Positions 33,186 to 46,132 of a DNA stretch of 50,780 bases are shown piece after piece; position 1 is the stretch's first letter; each line of letters begins with the position of its first letter. The notes under the pieces were generated by a model, which saw nothing but the letters and a program-made list of their open reading frames with translations, had not been told where the DNA came from and made no database searches. Source of the DNA: Microvirga brassicacearum (GTDB lineage Bacteria; Pseudomonadota; Alphaproteobacteria; Rhizobiales; Beijerinckiaceae); the NCBI RefSeq assembly GCF_008757455.1, contig NZ_VCMV01000022.1:13604-64383 (forward strand), read 5' to 3'. The translations under genes were made by a program, and so were the position numbers.

Positions 33186-35957
33186 CTACACAACGAAGAA
33201 ATCGCTCGCCGTCATCTTCAGGTTCTTGGTCACCGTCGCGAACTGAATCGCCGCCTTCGCGCCGGTGCCGTCCTGGTCGTAGAACAGCGCTCCGGTCTTC
33301 TTGTTGTAGATGATGCGGTCATTCGCATCATGCGCCTTGTCGCCCTGCCAAAAGGCGGATTTTGCCAGAACCCCCTTCTTGGCAATCTTGGTGAAGGCCG
33401 ATTTCGCCAGATGAATGGTGTCGTCCTTGACGCTGAAGTCGGTGATCTTGTCGAGATTCGTCTTCTTGTTGGGTTTCGTGTCGAACACGAACACGTCCCG
33501 ACCTTTGCCGCCGGAGAGAATGTCCCGGCCCAGGCCGCCGGCCAGTTTGTCGTTGCCGAGACCGCCGCCGAGCGAATCGTTCTTCGCACCGCCGACGAAC
33601 AGGTCGTCGCCGATCGATCCGGCCGTTGTCTCCACCGCGACATCGCCGACGGCGATGGAGAGCAGCTGGTCGTGGGAGAGGCCGCCCTTGTCGGTGACGC
33701 GGACCTTGATCGTGTGGGACCGGGCCTGCTCGTAATCGAACTTGAAACCATCGGCCACCAGCAGCGACGTGCCATTGAGGACAAAGCGCCCGCCCGCATC
33801 ATCCAGAAGCCGATAGGTAAAGGTATCGCCCGCATTGGCGTCGACGGCTTTCAGGATCGCCACAGGTGTTCCTGTGGCCGACAACTCGGCGATGGTGGAG
33901 GCGCTCGCATCGATCCGCGTCGGCGCCACGTTGTCGGGCTCGCTCGGCCCCGGATCCACAATGACGGCGGGGTCCACATTTACCGTCACCGTGGTCTCGC
34001 TGTCGCCCGCATCCGCCAGCTTGATGCTGATCTGCTTTGCCGCGGCGATCACACCGTCGACGTGGGAATAGGTCAGGGCCCGCACCAATTGTTCAATTTG
34101 CGCAACGGTGGCGGTGGGGTCGAAGTCGATTGCCAGTTGCGATCCGCTGACAGCGGTAAAATGACCGATGGGGGTGCCGCCGACGCTGATCACGCTGTTG
34201 GCCGCCACTCCGCTCGACAAGGTGACCGCACCCGTGACGGCGACGCCGAGCAGGTTGCCGGCGTCAGCCGGGCCGCCGACGCTCACTGTCAGAGACGAGA
34301 TTGCATCATCGGACGCGATCGTCGCGCTCACGCCCGCATCGAGCACCACGGGAGCATGCCCGTTCAGCGTCACGTGATCCCCATCGAGTTCCGCGACAAC
34401 CGGCGGCTGTGCCACAAAACCTTCAGGATCCACGGTCACAGTGGCCGTCGACTCGCGGAAGGTTGCATCCATGAGATGGATGCTGATTTGCCTGGACGCC
34501 GCGATGACGCCATCGGCATGGGAATAGGTCAGCGCCCGCATCAGTTCCTGGACGAGGGCGGGTGTGGCCGCAGGGTCGAACTCGACTGCCAGCTGCGGAC
34601 CGCCGTCAGACGTGGAATGACCGATAGCGGTGCCGCCCACACTGATCACGCTGTCAACCGCCAGCCCGTTCGACAATGAGACCGAGCCGGTCGTATCGAC
34701 ACCGAGCATGTTGCCCGCGTCACTCGAGCCAGTGACGCTGACCGAGAGATATTTGATCGCGGCATCGGCGGTGATGGTGACGTTCAGGCCGGCATCGAGA
34801 ATGACGGGATTGTGCCCGCTCAGCATCACGTGGTCGCCGTCGAGCTCCTCGAGGACCGGGGCCAGTTGGGTGGTGGTGATGACCGGTCCATCGATGGTTT
34901 CCTTGGCGGCGATGATGTCCACGCCCTGTGCATGAAGCGCAGTGCGCTCATCCGCGCTGAGTATGCCGTTCGTCAGGACCAGCTTGTCGTTATCAACCGA
35001 ATGGCCCCTCACCAGCTTCGCCGTCTCTGCGTTGTCGAGCGTGATGACCGCGTCGTCGTCAAGCAATCCGATCTGCGCGACGTTCAGGATGATCTTCCCC
35101 GCAAGATTAATGTCGGTTCCCGCGAGCGAAAGGTAATTCGTGCCGCCCGCACCATCGATCCGTTTGACATCCGCCAACTGGTGGGCGCCGAGGACGATGC
35201 TATCGATGCCGTCGGTCCCCTCGATCGTCTCGATCCCTGAGAATGTCGCCAGCTGTGTCAGATCGAAAGAATTCACGGAGATGCTTCCGCCGACGAGTTG
35301 GAGCGTATCGTCACCCAGGCCGCCGTCGATCTCGTCCCCATCCGTGATGCAGAACTCAGGCACCGTGAAAACGTCGTCTCCGGCGGTTCCCACAAGATGA
35401 TCGGTCCCAGGCGTGAAAACCTCGGCGTCGTCCGGAGCCGTCGTGATGGTCAGCGCCGCGCTCGCATACTCACCGTCCGGCCCGCCGATATCCACTTGCA
35501 ACGATCTGTAGGCGATCAAACCGGCATCCGCCGATGTATTCACATAGGTCAATGAGCGAAGAAGCTCCTGCACCAGTTCGGCCGTCGCCGCCCCATTGAA
35601 TCCAAAGCTGAGGAGAGTTGGATCGCTCCAAGCGGCCACCAAACCGATGACGATCCCGTCCACCGCGATCTCGCTGCCGATATTGAGCCCGTCGGTCGCG
35701 CTGACGCGGGAGAACAGCGGATCGATGCCGAATTGGTCGTCGGTCGTCCCCGAGCTGTTGTAGATATCCATGTAGCTGACGAGCCCGCTCGCCGACGTGA
35801 TCAGGGCATCTCCACCCAAATCGATGTGAACGGCTTGACCTGCCGGGCTCCGGACGCTGTCGCCATCAAGACCCGTCAGCGTCAGGGGCTCGGTGAGGGC
35901 ATCGAGCGCCACGTCGAACGCGGGAGCGGGTAGAGCGGTGGATCGGTTCGGAAGCAT
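33186..35957 (-). CDS. RTX (hemolysin-type) calcium-binding repeat protein, intact
   Basis: This 923-residue protein has no N-terminal signal peptide. Three related units of about 140-170 residues (near 1-175, 370-510 and 524-665) share an LDGD...DAG start, a VISVGGTAIGH-like middle and a (V/I)(Q/E)(E/Q)L(M/V)RALTY end. A cadherin-like unit (about 675-780) is followed by glycine/aspartate nonapeptides (GGLGNDKLAGGLGRDILSGG, about 795-825) and a serralysin-type C-terminal region ending KNLKMTASDFFVV. The design points to type I secretion through a C-terminal signal, with calcium-driven folding outside the cell. Adhesion or a surface-layer role is plausible. No enzyme domain and no type I secretion genes are visible in the window. 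Confidence 0.85.
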   Translation of the reverse strand: MLPNRSTALPAPAFDVALDALTEPLTLTGLDGDSVRSPAGQAVHIDLGGDALITSASGLVSYMDIYNSSGTTDDQFGIDPLFSRVSATDGLNIGSEIAVDGIVIGLVAAWSDPTLLSFGFNGAATAELVQELLRSLTYVNTSADAGLIAYRSLQVDIGGPDGEYASAALTITTAPDDAEVFTPGTDHLVGTAGDDVFTVPEFCITDGDEIDGGLGDDTLQLVGGSISVNSFDLTQLATFSGIETIEGTDGIDSIVLGAHQLADVKRIDGAGGTNYLSLAGTDINLAGKIILNVAQIGLLDDDAVITLDNAETAKLVRGHSVDNDKLVLTNGILSADERTALHAQGVDIIAAKETIDGPVITTTQLAPVLEELDGDHVMLSGHNPVILDAGLNVTITADAAIKYLSVSVTGSSDAGNMLGVDTTGSVSLSNGLAVDSVISVGGTAIGHSTSDGGPQLAVEFDPAATPALVQELMRALTYSHADGVIAASRQISIHLMDATFRESTATVTVDPEGFVAQPPVVAELDGDHVTLNGHAPVVLDAGVSATIASDDAISSLTVSVGGPADAGNLLGVAVTGAVTLSSGVAANSVISVGGTPIGHFTAVSGSQLAIDFDPTATVAQIEQLVRALTYSHVDGVIAAAKQISIKLADAGDSETTVTVNVDPAVIVDPGPSEPDNVAPTRIDASASTIAELSATGTPVAILKAVDANAGDTFTYRLLDDAGGRFVLNGTSLLVADGFKFDYEQARSHTIKVRVTDKGGLSHDQLLSIAVGDVAVETTAGSIGDDLFVGGAKNDSLGGGLGNDKLAGGLGRDILSGGKGRDVFVFDTKPNKKTNLDKITDFSVKDDTIHLAKSAFTKIAKKGVLAKSAFWQGDKAHDANDRIIYNKKTGALFYDQDGTGAKAAIQFATVTKNLKMTASDFFVV

Positions 35958-36163
35958 CGGGTCACCCTTTTGGCTGACGGCATCCGATCGCGGGCAGCCG
36001 TCCTGGTTCCCTTCACTATATGCAACGAAACATCATATCAAGCCCCTGACATAAGGTCAGCTCGGATGTCCCGGATCGACGCGGTACTCCGCCGGTACTC
36101 CGCCAGCGATGGGGCAAGGGCACGGAAACCATGGCGACGGACCGCCCTGGCCGGACCACCGCC

Positions 36164-37668
36164 TCAGAGCACGTAGAAATCGTGCGCGGTCATCTTGAGA
36201 TTCTTCGACACGGTCGCGAACTGGATCGCCGCCTTGGCGCCGCTGCCATCCTGGTCGTAGAACAGCGCGCCGGTCTTCTTGTTGTAGATTACCCGGTCGG
36301 TCGCATCATGCGCCTTGCTGCCGGCGTAGAAGGCGCTGCCGCTGAGAACGTCCTTTTTGGAAATCTTCGAGAAGAAGGTTTTCACCAGGTGGACGGTATC
36401 GTCCCTGACGCTGAAATCGATGATCTTGTCCAGGTTGGTGCGCTTGTTCGGCCGGGTGTCGAAGACGAAGATGTCTCGCCCCGCGCCGCCGGTGAAGATG
36501 TCGTTCGACAGCCCGCCATAGAGCTTGTCGCTGCCAGCCTCGCCCGTCAGCCGATCGGCGCCCCGGGTGCCGCGCAGAGTGAGTGGATTGGTCTCGACGA
36601 CGTTGGTGACGGCGAGATCGAAGGTCCTCGTCACTTCGCCGCCATAGGCGTCCTTCGCCGTCAAGGCGATGCTGTGATGGCTTAAGGCCTCGAAATCGGC
36701 GGCTCCCACCAGGACGAGGTTCGCGCCATCCAGTCTGAACAGGCCGCTCGGGTTCGACGTCAAGCTGTAGGAGAGCGCATCGCCATCCGCGTCGAACGCC
36801 GCGAGGCTCGCACGACGGCGGTGACAGGCGTGTCCTCGGTAAAGACGGCTGTGGAAAGGGCGAGATTGACGGGAGCAGCGTTGGTGAGGGTGATCTTCTG
36901 GTCGGCAAATTGTGCAAAGCGGATGTTTTTGAGGGTGTCGGTCCCATCGCGGGTCGCGTGCGAATCCGCGACGACGAACGAACCGTTCAGATTATCCTGG
37001 ACGGCGTATTGCGAGCGGTTGCCGCTGAAAGTCGCGACATCATTGCCTCCGCCCCCATCGATCACATCGTTGCCTTGATCGCCCGAAAAGGTTTCGGAAC
37101 CGGATCCTCCAAAGGCAGCGTCCTGACCTGCGCCGAGCGAAAGCAATCCGATGTGGGTCCCCGACCGCCCGAAATATGTGTCGTTCCCATCGCCAAGAAT
37201 AATCCGGCCGCTGATGAAGCCGTCATTGGCCACAATATCGGTGCCGGATGCGCCGACGATGGCATAGCCGTTGCCGAGACCGGCGGTTGTCTCGATCTTT
37301 CCGGCGTTCAGGAGGCTCAGATTTCCGGATGCCGCCAATATTCCCGTATCGCTCGCAAGGACTCTGCCGAAATTCTGAACCGCGTGGGTCCCGACCAGAT
37401 AGAGTCCGTATTGGCCTTCCACTTTCCCGAGCGCGCCGATGATCACGGTGCTTTGTGCGTTTTGGCTCCGCACGCCGGTCGTGTAGCCAATCGCCGAGCC
37501 ATTGATCACAAGAGCATTGGAGGCGCCAGACGCTGTGGAGATTGAAGTCCCGAACATCGAATGCACGCTCACGCCGTCCATCAGGAGAAGCGTATCCCCG
37601 CCGGCGAGCGTGAAGACGGCGGAGCCCGCTTCGGACACAATGGACGTGGTGATGACTTGATCGGGCAT
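36164..37668 (-). pseudogene. Second RTX protein gene, broken by a one-base frameshift
   Basis: Translation from the ATG at 37668 (GGAG upstream; MPDQVITTSIVSEAG) gives a beta-rich N-terminal part, a GDGNDTYFG/GDQGNDVIDGGGGND RTX block and the start of a cadherin-like unit (ALSTAVFTEDTPVTAVV). It then leaves the frame and stops. Adding one base at about 36811/36812 restores ASLAAFDADGDALSYSL, which continues into the second frame (TSNPSGLFRLDGANLVLV...) through further RTX repeats to KNLKMTAHDFYVL at 36164. The restored protein would be about 500 residues. Its last 95 residues or so closely match the intact RTX protein. It may be a pseudogene, a phase-variable gene or a sequencing error; the site is not a homopolymer. 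Confidence 0.75.
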
Positions 37669-37907
37669 GGGGTCTCCAAACGGTCTTGCGGCCGAGCTTC
37701 GACCTGAACAACAACGCGATAAATGAATTATCACGTTATAAAGTTCGAAAAGACCTGAAGGCAACCCGTGACAAAATGCTGAATGGTCGCAGCCTGCAGA
37801 GCCGCGACCTTCACTCAGCCCAAGGCCTCAGCGCCCCGCCCGCGTAGCGCGCCGTCGCCAAAAGCGAGCGGAGGAACAGCGACGGACCGCAGGTCAAAAG
37901 AAGCTTT

Positions 37908-37988
37908 TCAGAGCACGTAGAAATCGCTCGCCATCAGCTTGAGATTCTTGTTCACGGTTGCGAACTGAATTGCCGCTTGTGCGCCGTT
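37908..37988 (-). pseudogene. Tail fragment of a third RTX gene
   Basis: The minus strand encodes NGAQAAIQFATVNKNLKLMA then SDFYVL and a stop, matching the last 26 residues of the two RTX proteins nearby (GAKAAIQFATVTKNLKMTAS). Upstream the homology ends abruptly at about 37990, close to the eno stop. It is a relic of duplication or recombination. The gap 37669-37907 has no gene. Confidence 0.7.
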
Positions 37989-38074
37989 ACAACCTTGGCA
38001 GATCGTCAGTATCTTATGCCGAACTCGGTCGCTGGATTTGAGAAGCGCAAGACGCGCGAAATACGCGCGCGCCC

Positions 38075-39451
<1,377 letters not shown>

Positions 39452-39479
39452 TCACACTCGAACGCAAGGTCATCAACCC

Positions 39480-39932
39480 ATGACGGACCCATCCCTGCAA
39501 CTCGGCAAGAATGTCGGAACTCCGCAATCGCCGGAGGAGGCGCTCCTCGACCGGGTGCCGAATCCGCACCCCGATACGGATTACGTGGCGCGGTTCACGG
39601 CGCCGGAATTCACCTCGCTCTGCCCGGTCACCGGCCAACCCGATTTCGCCCTGCTGGTGATCGATTATGTGCCGGGGCCGTGGCTGGTCGAGTCGAAATC
39701 GCTGAAGCTCTATCTCCACAGCTTCCGCAATCACGGCGCTTTTCATGAGGATTGCACGGTCGCTATCGGCAAGCGCCTGGCCGAATTGCTGGAGCCGCGC
39801 TATCTGCGGATCGGCGGTTACTGGTATCCGCGCGGCGGCATTCCCATCGATGTGTTCTGGCAGACGGGCGAGGTGCCGAAAAATCTCTGGCTGCCGGACC
39901 AGGGCGTGGCACCCTACCGGGCGCGAGGCTGA
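39480..39932 (+). CDS. queF: NADPH-dependent 7-cyano-7-deazaguanine reductase
   Basis: This 150-residue protein matches type I Que[15 protein letters not shown] holds the nucleophile C48, ESKSLKLYL (71-79) is the QueF motif that binds NADPH, and [10 protein letters not shown] supplies conserved acidic residues. It reduces preQ0 to preQ1 in queuosine tRNA modification. No preQ1 riboswitch-like leader is evident in the 120 bases upstream. It ends overlapping the convergent MFS gene by 19 bases. Confidence 0.95.
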   Translation: MTDPSLQLGKNVGTPQSPEEALLDRVPNPHPDTDYVARFTAPEFTSLCPVTGQPDFALLVIDYVPGPWLVESKSLKLYLHSFRNHGAFHEDCTVAIGKRLAELLEPRYLRIGGYWYPRGGIPIDVFWQTGEVPKNLWLPDQGVAPYRARG

Positions 39933-41086
39933 GGCGTGGGGCGGCGCAGGACGGATGCGGCCGTCAAGCCAAGGCCCACGACGACGATCGCCGCCACGAG
40001 GGTTGTGACAGTGAGCCCCGCCCGGTCCAGTCCGTAGCCCATGGCGACTACCCCAAGCGCCTGTCCGACGAAGAACGAGAATGCATGGAGCGCCACAGCC
40101 GATGCCCGCGCCGTCGGTGCAACCTCGGTCACCTGCGTCTGAAAGGTGTTGTGGAGCATGTAGAAGCCGAGCCCCATCACCACCATGGCGAAGGTGTAGA
40201 GCTTCCAGTCGCCGCCCCAGCCAATCGTCACCAGCGCCAGCGCCGCCAGAATGCCGCCACCGATCAGCATCCGCGTGAGACCGAGCACGCGCAGCATCCA
40301 GCTCACCAGAATGGAATAGACGAGGCCGCCGATGGCAAAACCGCCAAGCGCCACGCCCGCCTCCGTCGCGCCACCGCCGGCATTGAGCTCCAGCAAGGGC
40401 GCCATGTAGGGAAAGATCCCGAAGATGGCCATCGCCTCGACGAACACGAACGAGAACAGCGCCAGCGCGCGCGGGTTCGAGAGGATCTCGCCGTAGCGCC
40501 GAAGGGCACTGGCGAGGTCGAACCGGCCGCCCGGCGCGGCGCCACGGAAGCCGATGAACGTTGCGCCGAAAGCAAGGCCCATCAACACGGTGGAAAGGCC
40601 GAACACGCCGCGCCATCCCATCGTCTCGGCCAGGAGACCGGCCAGCGATGAGCCGGCGAGTTGGCCGGTGATGATCGCAACCAGGTAGCGGCTCAACGCC
40701 AGCTGGCGCTGCTCCATCGCAACCCGGTCGCCGATCAGCGCCAGCGACATCGGAACCGCGCTGCCGGCGGCGGCACCGGCAATCATGCGCAGGATGAAGA
40801 GCGTTGCGATGTCGGGCGACAGAACAGACCCGGCGAGCGCCAGAAGCGCAAGCGCCAGCCCGACCTTCATCACGCGCTCTTTTCCCAGCGCGTCGCCAAC
40901 AGGTCCGAGGATCGGCTGAACGAGCGCATAGGGCAGCGCGAAGGCCGCCGACAGCAGCGCGGTGGTTTGTGTGGTCGTGCCGAGATCGCGCGCGATGATG
41001 CCTACCATCGGCTCGACCGCACGGGAGGAGAACGTGCTGGCAAAGCCGCTCGTGGCGAGAATCAGGATCAGATTGCGCGGCGTCAT
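39914..41086 (-). CDS. Major facilitator superfamily transporter (drug:H+ antiporter-like)
   Basis: This 390-residue protein has about 12 hydrophobic segments. [20 protein letters not shown] is the loop 2-3 MFS signature (G-x-L-(a)-D-x-x-G-(r)-(k/r)-(r/k)). The best match is the sugar/drug efflux (DHA1) group, and the substrate is unknown. It is convergent with queF. Upstream lies kdsA on the same strand with a gap of 120 bases, so it may have its own promoter. Confidence 0.88.
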   Translation of the reverse strand: MTPRNLILILATSGFASTFSSRAVEPMVGIIARDLGTTTQTTALLSAAFALPYALVQPILGPVGDALGKERVMKVGLALALLALAGSVLSPDIATLFILRMIAGAAAGSAVPMSLALIGDRVAMEQRQLALSRYLVAIITGQLAGSSLAGLLAETMGWRGVFGLSTVLMGLAFGATFIGFRGAAPGGRFDLASALRRYGEILSNPRALALFSFVFVEAMAIFGIFPYMAPLLELNAGGGATEAGVALGGFAIGGLVYSILVSWMLRVLGLTRMLIGGGILAALALVTIGWGGDWKLYTFAMVVMGLGFYMLHNTFQTQVTEVAPTARASAVALHAFSFFVGQALGVVAMGYGLDRAGLTVTTLVAAIVVVGLGLTAASVLRRPTPQPRAR

Positions 41087-41206
41087 GGAACCGTTTCGCG
41101 GAGGACTCGGAAAGGCGCGTCCGCCTCCTTAGCACGACCTTCCGCAACGACGAGCCATAGAAGAGCGCCCCTGCCCTTCCGCCTCATCATGGCTTGACCG
41201 ACGAAG

Positions 41207-42046
41207 TCAGGCCTTGGCGAGGGCGTCGAATGCCTTCAGGCGCGCCAGCAAGCCTTCCAGTTCGCGCAGCGGCACCATGTTGGGCCCATCGGAGGGTGCT
41301 TTGTCCGGGTCCTGATGGGTCTCGATGAAAACGCCCGCCACGCCGACCGAGACCGCGGCGCGGGCGAGGACCGGCACGAATTCGCGCTGCCCGCCCGAGG
41401 TGGCGCCCTGCCCGCCCGGCTGCTGCACCGAGTGGGTGGCATCGAAGATCACCGGCGCGCCGGTTGCCGCCATGATCGGCAGCGATCGCATGTCGGACAC
41501 CAGCGTGTTGTAGCCGAAGGACGCGCCGCGCTCCGTCAGCATCACGTTGGGATTTCCAGCTCCGGTCACCTTGGCGGCCACATTCGCCATGTCCCAGGGC
41601 GCGAGAAACTGCCCCTTCTTCACGTTCACGACCCGGCCGGTTTTCGCCGCAGCAAGCAGGAGATCGGTCTGGCGGCACAGGAAGGCCGGGATCTGCAGGA
41701 TATCCACGACCTCGGCCACGGCGGCGCATTGGTCGTTCTCGTGCACGTCGGTAATGACCGGCAGCCCGAACGTTTCCTTGACCTCGGCGAAGATCGCCAG
41801 GGCCTTGGCAAGGCCGATGCCACGGGCGCTCGAGCCGGATGTGCGGTTCGCCTTGTCGAAGGAGGATTTATAGACGAGCCCGATCCCGAGACGCGTCGTG
41901 ATCTCCTTGAGGGCGGAGGCCATTTCAAGCGCGTGCGCGCGGCTTTCCATGGCGCAGGGTCCGGCGATGATGGCCAGCGGCAGGTGGTTGCCGAAGCGCA
42001 CATTGCCGGCCTGAACGACGGCGGGTGTCTGGTTTGTCTGGTTCAT
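41207..42046 (-). CDS. kdsA: 3-deoxy-8-phosphooctulonate synthase (KDO-8-P synthase)
   Basis: This 279-residue DAHP/KDO8P synthase-fold enzyme has [20 protein letters not shown] near the N-terminus, [60 protein letters not shown] and [20 protein letters not shown]. It condenses phosphoenolpyruvate with arabinose 5-phosphate for lipopolysaccharide KDO. The length is typical. It lies in the pyrG-kdsA-eno syntenic block. Confidence 0.96.
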   Translation of the reverse strand: MNQTNQTPAVVQAGNVRFGNHLPLAIIAGPCAMESRAHALEMASALKEITTRLGIGLVYKSSFDKANRTSGSSARGIGLAKALAIFAEVKETFGLPVITDVHENDQCAAVAEVVDILQIPAFLCRQTDLLLAAAKTGRVVNVKKGQFLAPWDMANVAAKVTGAGNPNVMLTERGASFGYNTLVSDMRSLPIMAATGAPVIFDATHSVQQPGGQGATSGGQREFVPVLARAAVSVGVAGVFIETHQDPDKAPSDGPNMVPLRELEGLLARLKAFDALAKA

Positions 42047-42177
42047 GCCGCGTCCCTACGCTTTTTTTGCAGGCAGGCAAAGAGGATACGACGACCTCAG
42101 AGCTGACCGGAAATTGTCTCACCGACCGTCGCGGCGACAGCGTCCCACGGGCTCATGCCCCAGGTTTTCTCTCGAAA

Positions 42178-42283
42178 GCCTCATGCTGAGGAAGGCCGAA
42201 GGCCTGTCTCGAAGCACGAGGCTCTCCAGAGACCGCTGAACGATCCTTCGAGACGCCGCTTTGCGGCTCCTCAGGATGAGGTG
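42178..42283. repeat. Family A palindromic repeat upstream of kdsA
   Basis: GCCTCATGCTGAGGAAGGCC, GTCTCGAAGCACGAGGC, the middle TCCAGAGACCGCTGAACGAT, CCTTCGAGACGCCG and CTCCTCAGGATGAGG form an imperfect inverted repeat about 105 bases long. The orientation is opposite to the copy at 16138. It lies in the gene-free gap 42047-42433. Confidence 0.85.
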
Positions 42284-42302
42284 GGAGAAATGCCCTACGA
42301 AT

Positions 42303-42343
42303 CCTCATGCTGAGGAGGGCAAAGCCCGTCTCGAAGCACGCAG
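42303..42343. repeat. Family A repeat fragment
   Basis: CCTCATGCTGAGGAGGGC followed by GTCTCGAAGCACG is a half copy of the repeat beginning at 42178. The rest of the gap up to 42433 shows nothing I can name. Confidence 0.7.
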
Positions 42344-42433
42344 CACCCAAGCAGCCAGATCCCTTGAAGCAGCGCTTTCCCCGCCCTCCTCAGGCGGGGA
42401 CACGCCTCGTCATGGCGATTCCCAGCCAGACTT

Positions 42434-42835
42434 TCAGAACGTCATCGCCGCAGCGTTGACGATGCCGGCCGCAAGCGAGGCGGCGCCGAGGAAGAGGGCT
42501 GCGGCCATCTCGCCCTTGGCGATGCGCAGCGACAGGTTCGGCATCACGATCCGCACCAGCCAATAGACCAGGATCTGCACCGCGAGCGCGACGAGGCCCC
42601 AGATCAGGCAATCCACGATGGTCTGGGCGTGGACGATGGCGCTGGCGAGCGGCAGCGCAAAGCCGACGAGGCTGAAGCCGAGGGCGGTCGCGGCCGAGAT
42701 GACGTTGTGGCGGATCAGCGCGAACTCGTTGTGCATGGTCGCCAGCGTGTAGATCGCCAGATAGAGCGCGATCAGCGCCGTCGCGACCACGAACAGAATG
42801 ATGAAATCCAGCAAGCCGGCCAGAGTCGAAGTCAT
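42434..42835 (-). CDS. DUF350 family membrane protein
   Basis: This 133-residue protein has four hydrophobic helices (starting LLDFIILFVVATALIALYLA and ISAATALGFSLVGFALPLAS) separated by short loops, the pattern of DUF350 (YjfL-type) inner membrane proteins. LATMHNEFALIRHN and NLSLRIAKGEMAAALFLGA are family-like loops. The function is not established. It stands downstream of the VOC gene with a gap of 62 bases and could be in the same transcript. Confidence 0.85.
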   Translation of the reverse strand: MTSTLAGLLDFIILFVVATALIALYLAIYTLATMHNEFALIRHNVISAATALGFSLVGFALPLASAIVHAQTIVDCLIWGLVALAVQILVYWLVRIVMPNLSLRIAKGEMAAALFLGAASLAAGIVNAAAMTF

Positions 42836-42897
42836 GTGGTTCCCCCAGAGGATCGGTGAGCGTCTTTTAGAGAATCGCTTTCGATTCGCGCCCGATA

Positions 42898-43761
42898 CTA
42901 CGTTGCTTCGAACGCAATCGCGACGCCGAAAGCAGCGCTCGCCGGCACGACGAGCCGGTCGCCGATGTGCTGATAGGGGATGTGCGCCCGGTCGAGAAGC
43001 AATGCCTGCTCCTGAATCTCGCCGACACGGACCGTAAAGCCGACGAACGACGGCTGATCCATCTCCGCCTCGACCGAGCCATAAAGCTCGCCCGCGTCGT
43101 CCGGCGTCATGACGTCGAGATGCCCGCCGGCAAGCGCGAAGGCGAGGTCGTGCTCGGCCGGGCGGCTTGGCTCGACGCCCGTGAAGGCAGTCAGGAAGCC
43201 CGCTTGATCTTCGGGCCTGGGCACGGACAGGGCGACGACCACAATGTCGTCCGCCCCGTTCGCATGGACCTGAAAAGCCGCATTCCAGAAATTCTCGGGG
43301 AAATGCTGCTGACAGACGAAGAAGCCCGCGAGCGGCGCACCCGGTGCCCGCGCAAATGCCAGCGTGAACGCCACCTGGATTTCGCTGCCATCGGGCTTGC
43401 GCCCGCTGCGCTCGAAGAAAAATGGCGCGAAATCGCCGATGCCCCGTTGCGCGAAAAGCGCCGCATCGGCCTTGGCGTGCTCGCTGTCGAGCACCAGCAT
43501 CGCGAGCCCTTCGCGGCGATTGAGATAATCGCGCACGAAAGCGCCGAAACTGAATGAGCTTGTGCCGTGCGGCGCAATCGCCGCCCCCGCTCCGAGGGAG
43601 ATCAGTTCGATGAACGAGGTCTTGAACTGAACGAGCCGATTTTCGGTGCCCCAGGGATGCCGGTTGCGCGCGCCGACCTGGAAACCGAGCTTCTCGTAGA
43701 AAGCCGCGACGCGATCCAGATCACGAACGGCGACGACGAGATGATCGATGCGGCGTGTCAT
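42898..43761 (-). CDS. VOC superfamily (glyoxalase-like) protein
   Basis: This 287-residue protein starts MTRRIDHLVVAVRDLDRVAA and has two or more beta-alpha-beta3 VOC modules. A further sign is the FYEKLGFQVGARNRHPWGTE stretch, in which the H-x-W-G-T-x-N type segment is typical of the Glyoxalase_3-like family. Some metal-binding His/Glu positions are present (H8, E44). The reaction is unknown; relatives include dioxygenases and lyases. It lies just downstream of pyrG on the same strand. Confidence 0.85.
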   Translation of the reverse strand: MTRRIDHLVVAVRDLDRVAAFYEKLGFQVGARNRHPWGTENRLVQFKTSFIELISLGAGAAIAPHGTSSFSFGAFVRDYLNRREGLAMLVLDSEHAKADAALFAQRGIGDFAPFFFERSGRKPDGSEIQVAFTLAFARAPGAPLAGFFVCQQHFPENFWNAAFQVHANGADDIVVVALSVPRPEDQAGFLTAFTGVEPSRPAEHDLAFALAGGHLDVMTPDDAGELYGSVEAEMDQPSFVGFTVRVGEIQEQALLLDRAHIPYQHIGDRLVVPASAAFGVAIAFEAT

Positions 43762-43829
43762 GGGCCACCCTTGCGCATTCGCCGAAACCCCTCTCCGCGA
43801 CGCGGGAGGGCTTGCGGCACGGCATCATA

Positions 43830-45464
<1,635 letters not shown>

Positions 45465-45521
45465 CTATCCAAAAGAAAGGCTGCCGATTCGCAAACGCCA
45501 AATCAGCATCCAGATTGCCAT

Positions 45522-45554
45522 CCACAAAAAGAGAGGGCCGGAAACTCCGGCCCT
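45522..45554 (-). terminator. Rho-independent terminator after secG
   Basis: On the minus strand AGGGCCGG-AGTTT-CCGGCCCT (45534-45554) forms a perfect 8-base stem followed by CTCTTTTTG. It starts 12 bases past the secG stop and precedes pyrG. Confidence 0.85.
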
Positions 45555-45565
45555 GATCGTCAGCC

Positions 45566-45994
45566 CTACTGCGACTGAGGGACTTGAGGCGCTGCCGGAG
45601 CAGCAGGAGCGCTTGGCGCGGGAATCCCGGTCGCCGGAGCCGCAGGCTGGTCGCCCTGAAGTCGCTGAAGCTGCTCGAGAACGTTGCCGCCCTGAGCCCC
45701 CGCCGGAGCCTGCTGGCCCGGAGCCGCCGGTGCGGCGCCATCGAGAATCGAGCGCGGAGCCCGGCTCGAGCCGGCCATGATGGTCAGCCCGAGGCTGGTG
45801 ACAAAAAACAGGGCCGCGAGAATTGCCGTCGCGCGGGTCAGCGCGTTTGCCTGTCCGCGACCGGTCATGAAGCCCGAGACGCCACCGCCGCCTCCGCCGA
45901 GACCCATGCCGCCGCCCTCGGAGCGCTGCAGAAGAACGACAGCGATCAGCGCCAGAACAATGATCAGGTGGACAATGATGAGGATCGTTTGCAT
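45566..45994 (-). CDS. secG: Preprotein translocase subunit SecG
   Basis: From the ATG at 45994 the protein is 142 residues. The first membrane helix (MQTILIIVHLIIVLALIAVV) is followed by LLQRSEGGGMGLGGGGGGV, the SecG loop, then FMTGRGQANALTRATAILAA and the second helix (LFFVTSLGLTIMA). A Pro/Ala/Gln-rich tail of about 65 residues, usual in alphaproteobacteria, completes it. SecG assists SecYE during protein export. It lies downstream of tpiA, separated by a family A repeat, and has its own terminator. Confidence 0.93.
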   Translation of the reverse strand: MQTILIIVHLIIVLALIAVVLLQRSEGGGMGLGGGGGGVSGFMTGRGQANALTRATAILAALFFVTSLGLTIMAGSSRAPRSILDGAAPAAPGQQAPAGAQGGNVLEQLQRLQGDQPAAPATGIPAPSAPAAPAAPQVPQSQ

Positions 45995-46132
45995 TGATTC
46001 CAAATACCTCAAGCGGCCGCACCCACGGGCCGACCGCTCGTATTTCCATTCGTTGGGCGGGCTGTAGCATAGGTGTGTACGGGATCAAAGGCCCGCAAGC
46101 ACCCTTTTGCGGATGGTTTGCCAACCTCGCAG

